DNA of 64,000 nt from Capra hircus (taxonomy: Eukaryota > Chordata > Mammalia > Artiodactyla > Bovidae), in contig NC_030823.1 in NCBI RefSeq assembly GCF_001704415.2, forward strand, positions 72,230,458-72,294,457, given 5' to 3'. The notes beneath the pieces are model-generated. The model did no database searches, was not told where the DNA came from, and was given only the letters and a program-made list of their open reading frames with translations. A program made the position numbers and the translations under genes. Positions 54,836 through 64,000 of this stretch are shown piece after piece. The number at the start of each line of letters is the position of its first letter. Position 1 is the stretch's first letter.

Positions 54836-55744
54836 ATTAGGGAATTCTCCTAATTTAAACACATAACCCAGTGTTTAGAAACCACCTCCTGTCTGGGACG
54901 TGCCTCTGTCTCCCACTGGTTTTAGCTCCCACCTCAGTCAGACAGTTCTCGTCCAGAATCTTCCTACCTCCAGAAGAGGCCACACTCTTTCCAGCCGCAG
55001 GAACTTTGGACTTCTCTTTCTTTGCCTGGGACACAATTTTCAGCTTTCCCCTAGGGCTGAATAAGACTTCAGAGGTTCTAATCCCTGAAAATATTGAGGG
55101 CTCTAATCTGCCCTTGTAAATAAAAATAAAAACAGTATTAAACTTTAAAATATACGTAAGGGAGACAGAACTCTAATTCCGCCCAAGGTGCCTATTGCTG
55201 TGTCCTTTAAAATATATTAGATTAAAATTTTTTCAAAATAAATGTTATTGCCTCTACTTTGCTGACACCTTAGATAAGTGTTTTTTTTTTTTTTTTTAAA
55301 AAGGAACTCCATCCCACAACTAACTGAGTCTAGGTGGATCTGTTTGTCTAAGTCCATTCATTCACTGGGGACCACCAGTGTCCCAGGGCTGGCACAAGCT
55401 TTGAGGGGGGCATTGAGTCCTGCCTTGCAAAGTCCAACCCTGTATCTCTCAGGCTTATCCCAAGGGTCACCTCCTCAGAGAGAATTCTCTTACCTATCCT
55501 TTCCAAAGTGATATTTCGAACATTCTGAGACTCCCATCTATCATATCATCCTGGTTTTAAAAAAGTTTTAATAAAAAACACTAAAAGCTTCAATTGTCGA
55601 AGTTTCTAGTTTATTTCTTTATTGTTTGTCTCCTCCGGGAAGGAAGGGTCTTTCTAGTCCGTCTTGTTTGCTGTTTTTTTTTTTTGGTCCTAGCCTAGTG
55701 CAATGCCCAGTATAAAATTCATGTTCAGTAATTGTTTGTTTTTT
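54836..55744. other. No gene seen
   Basis: A poly-T run is at 55280-55297 and another at 55674-55685. Short open frames only. Confidence 0.4.
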
Positions 55745-56030
55745 AAAATAACTGTACTTATTTATTATTTATTTTTGGCGTTTCTCTGGTTGTGATGCAC
55801 AACCTGCTCATTGTGGTGGCTTCTCTTGTTGCAGAGCATGGGCTCTAAGGTGTGCGGGCTTCAATAGTTGGGGCCCATGAGCTCAGTAGTTGCAACTTCC
55901 AGGCACGGTAGTTGTGGCACACGGACTTCGTTGCTCTGAGGCATGTGGGATCTTCCCCAACGAGGGATCGAACTCGTATTGCCTGCATTGGCAGGTGGAT
56001 CCTTTACCACTGAGCCACCAGAGAAGCCCC
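55745..56030 (-). mobile_element. CHR-type SINE, near full length
   Basis: The long CHR order is readable: cttctcttgttgcagagcat, gcgggcttcaatagttgggg, gcatgtgggatcttccccaa, cgagggatcgaactcgtatt, gagccaccagagaagcccc. Confidence 0.88.
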
Positions 56031-57311
56031 AGTAATTATTTCTGAAATGAAAGAATGAGTGAACGCAGGCTGATGTATGGCAAGTCGTAGTGAGTAGTTT
56101 CATTGCCAAGTTGATGGGTCATTTTTGGTTCTTACCGTGTAAATGGCTGTCTTCAGGGGGTGAGATGGGAGAAGTGAGTTCACAATGAGAGGAGACTCCC
56201 GACTGGTTAAAAGGAGGGAAGACCCTGGTACCAGCAACCAGGGGAAGACACAGAGCTAAGGAGAGAGGTGGCAGCGGGAACTGGCCATAATGTTGGATGG
56301 ATTCTGGAGACAGTGAAAGCTGAATATTTCTTTTTAGGTTGTAATTTCCCTATGTCATCTTCATATTTTCAGTAAAATCTCTCAAACTCAGCAGCTGTGT
56401 CTTTTGTCTTTAGGAAAATGGAGAAAGGACCATACATTCTTGTTTGGGGCCAAAACAGGCTGGAGAGATCAGGGGCGGCATGAAGAAATTGTAAAGAGGA
56501 AGCTAAGATTGCTTGAGAACAAGCAGCGACTAGAGAGAATTTGCATCATCTGTTAGCATCTCCCTAGAATTCTCAGAATTGGGGTTGTTGGCGTAGTAGA
56601 GGAAAGAGTGACTTGGATAGTGAAAAAAGATGAGATCCCTCTGGCTGCCTGATCAATGAGTTATTTGGCAATGATGTGCTTAATGTCTGTGTCCCATGAG
56701 ACAGTAGTCTCCCTCTGGACAGGGATGCATCTGATTTATTTACTACGGGGTCCCTGGATGCCTGGCATTGGGTGGGTACTCAGCACGTGTTTATTTTGTG
56801 AATGAACAGCTCAAAATGTCTTTGTGTTTCTTGGTCAAAAGTCAGAAGGGTTTGCTGAGACATGAGGAGAAACTGCAAGAAAAGCTCAGAGTCTGGGGAT
56901 GAGGGCCAGGCAGAAGCTGTGGGCGGAGGGGTGTCAGTGAGCAGGCTGCTGTGCCGGGAGGATTCAGACCCAAGCTCAGGCCCCGAGGGTAACTGGCAGG
57001 GGGTACCGGGTCCTGTTAGAGACCCAGGCAGAAAGGCCAGTAGAGCAGCTGTCAAGATACACAGAGGGATGTAAATGAGAGATGTCCCCCTCAATGCTTA
57101 TGCCAGCCCTGGGACACTGCTGGTCCCCAGTGAATTAATGGACTTAGACAAACCCATACACCTAGACTCAGTTAGGTATGGGATGGAGTTCCTTTTTTTT
57201 TTTTTTTTAAGTTGCCAGTGGTTTTAAAAAAGAATTTTTAAAACCGTGGACCATTTTAAAATTCTTCATTGAATTTGTTACAGTATTGCTTCTGTCTTAT
57301 GTTTTAGGATT
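56031..57311. other. No gene seen
   Basis: An L2-like terminal scrap lies at about 56710-56810 and a poly-T run at 57194-57210. The 104-codon minus frame at 56780-57094 has a hydrophobic start but no other support. Confidence 0.4.
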
Positions 57312-57421
57312 TTTTTTTTTTGGCTTCGAGGCATATGGGATCTTAGGCCCCCAACCAGGGATCAAACCTGCATGCCCCTGCACTGGTGAAGTCTTAACCA
57401 CTGGTCCACCAGGGAGGCCCC
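57312..57421 (-). mobile_element. CHR-type SINE fragment
   Basis: gcatatgggatcttaggccc, caaccagggatcaaacctgc and ctggtccaccagggaggccc. Confidence 0.82.
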
Positions 57422-57669
57422 TGGGATGGGGTTCTTAATGGACCAGGCTTGACGCTTATCGGCCAAGGGTTGAGATAGGCCTGAAACTCCTAGCAGAAGG
57501 ACAGGCAGGGGCTGACAGACCTTCTGCTACACGTGTCCCTTGACTCTGGAAGTGACCAAGAACGCTTGAATCGTGTTTAGTTCTTAAGTCCCAAGACCTT
57601 CCCTCCCTTTGTGCCCTCCCCTCCCTTGGACCCATATTTACCCCGTTCGTTACCTCTCAGGCTTCTTAA
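57422..57669. other. Unique DNA, no gene seen
   Basis: Nothing recognised. Confidence 0.4.
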
Positions 57670-57937
57670 TGGAGAAGGCAATGGCGACCCACTCTAGTAC
57701 TCTTGCCTGGAAACTCCCATGGATGGAGGAGCCTGGTAGGCTGCAGTCCACGGGATCACTAAGAGTCAGACACAACTGAGTGAATTTACTTTTACTTTTT
57801 ACTTTCATGCATTGGAGAAGGAAATGGCAACCCACTCCAGTGTTCTTGCCTGGAGAATCCCAGGGACAGGGGAGGCTGGTGGGCTGCTGTCTATGGGTTC
57901 GCGCAGAGTTGGACACGACTGAAGTGACTTAGCAGCA
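57670..57937 (+). mobile_element. Bov-tA SINE dimer
   Basis: Two tandem body units with the same linker type (actttcatgcattggagaag) as the dimers at 27508 and 32602. It ends gaagtgacttagcagcag. Confidence 0.9.
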
Positions 57938-58294
57938 GGCTTCTTAAAGCTTGGATGTCTTGAGGACCTGGATCTATGGCTCAACTCCAGAAATATTTCA
58001 ATTCCAAACACCAAATCTACTTCCGACTTGACTCCTGGCCATTCTGTCCCCAGGTACCAGTCATGGAGGACGGGGAAGGAAGCACAGCCGTGGAAGTCTG
58101 CTGATCAGTGGATCAACTCCTCATGAATTTTCTCAGGTCATAATTCTTAAGGGGATAAAAAAGGTTTTTCTTTTTCTGGATGATTTTCTATCTATGTTGT
58201 CTTGAGAGGGAGTTATAGGATGATATTCATGACATCATATTCTTCAAACACGCTCTGGTAGGTTTTTCCTTGCATCAAGGATTCATACTAGTAC
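57938..58294. other. Unique DNA, no gene seen
   Basis: Nothing recognised. Confidence 0.4.
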
Positions 58295-58506
58295 ATCGTG
58301 CTAAGTTGCTTCAGTCATGTCCGACTCTTTGCGAGCCTACGGACTGTAGCCTGCCAGGCTCCTCTGTCCATGAGATTCTCCAGGCAAGAATACTGGAATG
58401 GGTTGCCATGGCCTCCTCCAGGGGATCTTCCCAACCCAGGAATCAAAACTCTTATGTCTCCTGCATTAGCAGGTGATTTCTTTACCTAGTGCCACCTGGG
58501 AAGCCT
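58295..58506 (-). mobile_element. Bov-tA SINE
   Basis: Full body from gctaagttgcttcagtcatg to tgccacctgggaagcc. Confidence 0.9.
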
Positions 58507-59854
58507 ACTAATACATAAGTGTACGTTTGTTGAGCCTTTAACCATGTGCAGACAATGGGTGCGCATAACTCAGCAGACAGAAAGAGTGGCCAAGGTTTGC
58601 CCTTCTCCTTAAGGAGTTTGCAACACAGAATTGGGAGCAAATCACAAAGTAAATAAATGTTGAATAGCCTTAAGTATGTAAATATGAGAAAGAAGGGATT
58701 TACAAGACAGATTAGAACTGGTTGTTAATTGAATTGTATCTGTAAGGTCTGCTACTGGAGTTTGGGAAGAATTTACAGAAAATAGCAGAGAAGCCACCAC
58801 CTAACCAGAATCTAATCTGAATCTTGGATTTAGGATTTGGCCAAGTACACAAGAGGTGGGAAGGGCAATATAGACAGTCAGAGCCAGAAGAATCAAGCCT
58901 AAGAGTGGTCAAGGGAATGAAATGGCTGGATCAGAGCACTTGTGTAAAGCAGGGCTGTGTGAATTAGGGCCAAAAAGGCAGCTTTTCTTCAGCAGGATTC
59001 TGAGAGCCTGACTGTGGACTCTGGACTTTAACCTGGAGATGGTGGAGCATGGATAGGTCAAAGTGCTTACCAAATCCAAGTTCGCAAATGGAGCGCTAAG
59101 CCAAAACTCGCAAAACAACATGCAGTAGGAAAAAGTGCAAAGGCCTGTATGTGCTTCTGTGTGTGTGCGTTTGCGTGTACATGCTTGTCAAGAAATAGCA
59201 CGAATTCAAGATGACACCAGACTTGAATGGTTTTAATGGTATTTGACTTGAAAAAGATGGAGGTGTTGATGCATCTATAAACTCAGGATGAATCCTTGAT
59301 GTTTGGCTGGAAAAGCCTCCTGCCCATCAGGGAGCAGCAGTAGAAGCACAGTCATAGTCTTTTCTCCCCCCAGCTCCTCGAAGAGGACCACTTGGCTGAA
59401 GTGAGCCAACATCCAGAGAGGAGCTGCCCGAGCCCTTTCCTGTGGGAGAGTTTTATTCTCACGTGCTATTTCCACCCGGGTTTTTCTTGGATGTAGGGCC
59501 AACTTTACTTTCTCAGATCACTGTGCTTTTTCATGCAGAGATGACTGAGCCACTTGAGATCATGCCTTGAGAAGCTGTCAGGGAGAAAAAGTATCAATGT
59601 GCAACCAGGTGACCGAGCATTTTTCTGTAACTGAAGGGTGTCCTGGGAAGTGAAACTCAAGGCTAATGTGAGGATGGACTAGGATGGTTGGTTAATAGCA
59701 TATCAGAATCTTCTCTTTGAAGATTTGCATCCCCAGTGGATTTTCCCTTAGACTCTGGAGTGATGTTAATGTCTCAAAGATATTTACCCTCTGGGTACAA
59801 CTTGTAGAGATGTCACTGCCTGTGCTTAAGGTTTTTCTATGAGGCCATCTTGTG
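58507..59854. other. No gene seen
   Basis: Unique-looking sequence. A short TG-rich run is at 59150-59180. Open frames are short and unsupported. Confidence 0.4.
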
Positions 59855-59857
59855 ATG

Positions 59858-60283
59858 CTTTGTTCAGTCACTAAGTCACGTCTAACTCTGCGACCCCGCG
59901 GACTGCAGCACGCCAGGCTTCTCCCTGACCTTCACCATCTCCCAGAGCTTGCTCAAACTCATGTCCATCGAGTCGGTGATGCTATCCAACCATCTCATCC
60001 TCTGTCGTCCCCTTCTCCTCCTGCCTTCAGTCTTTCCCAGCATCAGGGTCTTTTCCAGTGAGTCAACTCTTCGCATCAGGGGGCCAAAGTATTGGAGTTT
60101 CAGCTTCAGCATCAGTCCTTCCAGTGAATATTCAGGACTGATCTCCTTTAGGATGGACTGGTTCGTTCTCCTTGCAGTCCAAGGGACTCTCAAGAGTCTT
60201 CTCCAACATCACAGTACAAGAGCATAAATTCTCCAGCACTCAGCCTTCTTCAGGGTCCGACTCTCTCATTCATACGTGACTGG
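59858..60283 (-). mobile_element. 5'-truncated BovB 3' end
   Basis: The minus-strand frame 59882-60193 reads RVPWTARRTNQSILKEISPE, then LMLKLKLQYFGPLMRRVDSL. The last readable residues toward the 5' end are near the ESDPEEG-like region at 60265. Confidence 0.9.
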
Positions 60284-60429
60284 TTTTGCAAATCTAAAGC
60301 ATTCACTATGGCCGTTTTCCCTACCAGTTTCCTTGAGGAGTCACAGTCTATAAATTATTCTGTCACGAAAATTCCTTTTTTTTTAAAATGTAAAGCAAAT
60401 TCTGTCAGTTTGGGGAGGCCAAACATTGT

Positions 60430-60850
60430 AGTGGAAAGAGCAGGGATTTGGGGAACTTAAGGGTCTGCTATTGGGTTCTGGTTCCACCACAGACTGGCTG
60501 TGGTGGACAATGCTATGTGGCCAGTAAGTCCTATTTCCCTTTCCCCCTGTAGACATGTAGGAAGATCTCTTAGGAGGCCTGGGAGTAGCTCTGCCCAGTA
60601 GGTCCTGAGCAGCATGACTGTGGAGCCTGGGGTAACTGGAGAGAGTTCCCTGGTGCCATGTGGCCTTGTTGCCGAGGCCGTAAAGACCACGTGTCCTGGC
60701 TGCTGCGGATACGAGATGGAAGCTGTCCCTGGGCAACTGTGGAGCAGAGGCCCCCTCCTCTTGCCGTTCCTTGCATTGTACTCTGTGCAAGCAGCAAATA
60801 AACATTTGTCAGTTGTGTTAAGCTGCTGAGATTTTGCAGTTAGTTTATTA
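60430..60850 (+). mobile_element. MIR scrap followed by MaLR (MLT1-type) LTR part
   Basis: A MIR-like start (agtggaaagagcagggattt) is followed by the 3' end of a MaLR-type LTR: aaataaacatttgtcagttg, then gttaagctgctgagattttg, then tttattactgca. The boundary between the two is unclear. Confidence 0.5.
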
Positions 60851-61028
60851 CTGCAGTGACCTCATAGACTATAGCCTGCCAGGCTCCTCTGTCCATGGGA
60901 TTCTCCAGGCAAGAATACTGGAGTGGGTAGCCATTCCCTTCTCCCAGGGGTCTTCCTGACCCAGGGATCGAACCTGGGTCTCCTGTATTACAGGCAGATT
61001 CTTCACTGTCTGGGCCACCAGGGAAGCC
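60851..61028 (-). mobile_element. Bov-tA SINE
   Basis: Body from cctcatagactatagcctgc to gggccaccagggaagccc. The extreme 3' end is missing where it abuts the MaLR end. Confidence 0.88.
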
Positions 61029-61064
61029 CATATTGGCTAAAACACTAGTTCTGTGTCTTTATCA

Positions 61065-61420
61065 CTTCAGGCTGCTCTAACAAAATACCACGGATAGGTG
61101 GCTTCAGCAACATGGTATTCATTTTCACAGCTCTGGAGGCTAGAAGTCCAAGATCAAGGTGCCAGCAGAGTGGGTTCCTGGTGAGAACTGGCTTCCTGGC
61201 TTGCAGAGGACTGCCTTCTGGCTGTATTCTTCCTTGATGGAGACAGACCCTGGTGTCTCTCCCTCTTCTTGTAAGGGCACTCATCCTGCTATGAGGATTT
61301 CACCTTCACGACCTGATGTAAACCTAATTATTTCCCAACATCCCCGCCTTCTAATACCATCACATTGGAGTTAGAGTTTTAACATATGAATTTCTGGGGA
61401 TACATATTTAGTCAATTCCA
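61065..61420 (-). mobile_element. MaLR (MLT1/MST-type) LTR
   Basis: A long ordered reverse match: gctgctctaacaaaatacca, cagctctggaggctagaagt, ccaagatcaaggtgccagca, cttcttgtaagggcactcat, taataccatcacattggagt, aacatatgaatttctgggga. Confidence 0.85.
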
Positions 61421-61944
61421 CTTGGAAACCTTGAACAAGCTACCAAATAATGCTGAGGCTACAAAAAAGGGAATAATAATAAATCCTTCAAACAACCACC
61501 CTAAAAGTCTGCTGTGATGCTTAAATGAGCTATTGTAGATGTGATGTTTAGAGTGATGCCTTATTTTCTCACACATTTACTAAGGAACTGTGTTAAGTGC
61601 TTTCTTGAAGTAAATCTAACAACCTCAAGAAGCAACACTTCCTAAGAGGGGGAAACCACATGTTATGAAATATACAAAGATGTAGAAAACTTGTAGATGG
61701 CTGGGGCAGTCTGTGGGTTTAGTGGACAAGGTTCAGGGCAAAGGAGGGAGCAGAGAGAGGAAAGATGAATCAGTTGTAGGTGGACAAAATCTCTCTCCTT
61801 CTCCTGAAAGATTTCACTTTATTTTTTACTGATTGTTCTAGTAAAATAGCCTTATTGTGGAAGATGAGAGCATCAGAGAACTATAAAGAGATGAGAAATG
61901 TTAACATTTTGGATATTCTCTCCCTGTCCTCTGTGTATTTTTCC
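61421..61944. other. Unique DNA, no gene seen
   Basis: No recognisable feature. Confidence 0.4.
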
Positions 61945-62347
61945 TTTTCTTTTTAAATATTGAATTATAGTTGATTTACAATATTGTGTCACACACACAC
62001 ACACATATATATACACACATATTCTTTTTTGACTGTTTCGCATGATAGTTTATCACAAGATACTGAATCTAGTTCCCTTCACTGTACAGTAAATGCTTGT
62101 TGTTTTTCTGTTTTATATATAGGACTGTGCATCTGTTAATCCCATATTCTCAAATTATCCCTTCCCCTCCTTCCTCTCCTTCCCCTGTGGTAACCGTAAG
62201 TTTGTTTTCTATGTCTGGATCTGTTTCTATTTTGTAAGCAAGTTCCTTTGTACTATTTTTCAGATTCCATGTATGAGTGTTACGTATTTGTCTTTCTCTG
62301 TCTGACTGACCTTACTTGGTGTGATAATCTCTAAGTGCATTCATGCT
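61945..62347 (-). mobile_element. L1 3' end, cut by an LTR
   Basis: The reverse L1 3' UTR order is ttatagttgatttacaatat, then gtttatcacaagatactgaa, then ctagttcccttcactgtaca, then tgcatctgttaatcccatat. A (CA)n/(TA)n repeat is at 61989-62019. The LTR at 62348 interrupts it. Confidence 0.8.
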
Positions 62348-63995
62348 TACTGGGGTCCAACCCCGGTGGATCCAGGGTGATTCGAAGGTGCGGACGGAGT
62401 CGGCGTCTTTGGAAAAATACATATTTAATCACAGATATAGAAAGATTAGAAATGGATAGTGTAGTAGGAAGATTAGTGGAGAAAAGGAGGCTGAATAACT
62501 TGGATTACGTGGAATAGCATCCATGCTCCAGATGGGAATTCAGCCAGAAATCGGGAGCAAGAAAGAAGCAACATGGGGGAATCAGTCTTTCCGGAAACTG
62601 ATCCGATTTCTTTATTTTTGGGTTTGCTTATATACCTTTTGTTACACATAGGGGTGAATACAGAGTCACGTGGGGGTCAGCAGTCCTGACCTTTATCAAA
62701 ATCAGGTGCTTCACATAAATGTATAAAAAAAAGGTCTTAGGGATATTACATCATCTTCTGGCCATGAGTGAGACCTGTTGACATTTTATGATCCTTTATT
62801 TCTGATAACCAAAAGACTTATTTCTTCCAAGGGTGTTTTTTCTTAAACCAGGCACCACCCTCCAAATAAAGTTACATTCCTATAGGGTGAGGGTGTAGTG
62901 AGTTACAATCAAGAAAGGAATTTATTTAACCCAAGGTTAACATGATTAATCTTAAAGGTTAATACTTATTTCTTCCTATATGCTTAAAGGTTAATACTTA
63001 TTTCTCCTATATGCTAGTTATATTCATTATAAGGGTAGGGAACATGGAGATTTAGCAGCAAACATCAGCCTAACAAATGAAAATCCTTTCACCAATGCTC
63101 CCCTTAAGATCTGTTTAGTCTTAAGATATGATAAAGTTACATTTTTACATAGCAAGGACACAGTGATTAATAACAAAGTACAGTGATCTATTACAAAAGA
63201 GAAAATCCATTAACTCAAAAAGTCTAGTATTGCTAACATAAAAAACTACTATATTTCCTTTGCTATATTCCAAATACATTGATTAATATATTCCCAGGTG
63301 CCTAAGGATACAGAGGCCTGGCGGCAATCATTGACTCAACAAGAAGGAAAAGCCCTATGCTAATTAAGACTCTCAAAATACTCCAAAACTCTCTGTGCTA
63401 TTTATGGTTGAGAGGTAGTAAACAATCATGTGGCAGGAGTATGGATAATCCTGTCACACAAGCTAGTCTGTCAGCAGAGAGGTTTGACCTGCGACATCCT
63501 TGTCCCACCCAGAGCAGGGAATTAGCAGCAATTATTGACACAACAAATGAAGAACCCTTCACCAATATAATTCCTAACCAACACACTATACTAATAATTT
63601 CTAACTCCCCAAAAGAATTTGCCTTTAGTAAGTCTAAAACATCTCGTGCCTCTCAGGTTGGGAGGCTGTAAACAATCACATGTGGCCGGGCAAACCTATA
63701 CAGGTGGGCTAGATAACCTTCAGAGGAGTCCGTAAGCTGAAACACTCTTGTCACGCCCAAGAATTTTTATTGCCTTGGAGCTGCACGTTTACTCCTTCTC
63801 CAAGAGAAACGATTATGGGGGAGAGCCCCCCGTAAAGTCAGAGGTGTAGGTGAGAGCATAAAACAGACTCTGGCTTTGGGGTTAGATGCTCGGGAACAGG
63901 GGGTTTCCTGAGGCGTGATCACGCCTTTGCGTATGCCAAGCCTCCTTCCTCATGACCTTTGCCATGGGCAGAATTCCTCACGCTGGCCCCCGGCA
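62348..63995 (-). mobile_element. Second solo LTR of the same bovid ERVK-type family
   Basis: It is collinear with 6661-8263 over its whole length and looks highly similar. Terminal bases are TACTGGGG (one change from TG) and CCCCCGGCA. The left flank is CATGCT (62342-62347) and the right flank is CATGC at 63996-64000, where the window ends, consistent with a 6-bp TSD. It carries a tandem duplication of about 37 bp at 62952-63017 that the other copy lacks. Confidence 0.9.
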
Positions 63996-64000
63996 CATGC

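Noticed and set aside
56780..57094. 104-codon minus frame with a signal-peptide-like start
   Set aside because: There is no domain, splice context, promoter or conservation evidence. A hydrophobic start alone is common by chance.
12486..61028. tRNA genes at the many tRNA-Glu-like segments
   Set aside because: All are the heads of Bov-tA or CHR SINEs, without a full cloverleaf, and are followed by the SINE body.
6661..63995. A provirus bounded by the two similar LTRs
   Set aside because: The LTRs are 54 kb apart, contain host genes between them and each has a different target-site duplication (ACTGTT and CATGC). They are independent solo LTRs.

Overview
The window is nuclear DNA of a ruminant, most likely cattle or a close bovid. 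Most of it is interspersed repeats found together only in ruminants: BovB (RTE-type LINEs), Bov-tA and CHR tRNA-derived SINEs, ruminant L1, and a bovid ERVK-type solo LTR. Older mammalian repeats (L2, MIR, MER5, MER1, MaLR LTRs) lie between them. There is no prokaryotic or organellar sequence and no CRISPR, tRNA or rRNA gene.

Two protein-coding genes can be supported, both on the minus strand. At 1-2038 are the first four coding exons of HSD11B1 (11-beta-hydroxysteroid dehydrogenase type 1), with clean splice sites and the gene running off the left edge. At about 33960-34900 is G0S2, complete, with a TATA box, one short 5' UTR intron, a 94-codon coding exon and a polyadenylation signal, inside a CpG island. 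In human the order is LAMB3 - G0S2 - HSD11B1, so this is the conserved syntenic block. No LAMB3 coding exon is recognisable to the right of G0S2. Both genes act in metabolic tissue: HSD11B1 regenerates active glucocorticoid in the ER, and G0S2 inhibits adipose triglyceride lipase.

Layout: 1-2300 HSD11B1 5' part and proximal promoter; 3827-11112 a minus-strand L1 with a 10-bp target-site duplication (TSD), carrying a 1.6-kb solo ERVK LTR (6-bp TSD) and a 380-bp ERV1-like solo LTR (4-bp TSD); 11-28 kb mostly unique DNA with scattered old repeats; 28.4-31.8 kb decayed BovB, L1 and SINEs; 33.5-35.1 kb G0S2 and its CpG island; 35-41.5 kb unique DNA and L2/MIR/MER1; 41.5-52.5 kb a BovB cluster of at least five copies in both orientations, forming a large inverted repeat and a same-site tandem insertion; 52.5-54.8 kb a group of hAT DNA-transposon fossils; 55-62 kb SINEs and MaLR LTRs; 62348-63995 a second copy of the ERVK LTR inserted in an L1 tail.

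I found no previously undescribed gene system. The most informative unusual structures are the BovB inverted repeat, the triplicated BovB target site and the fully resolvable nested L1/LTR stack. All family names and comparisons with other species come from memory and were not searched.
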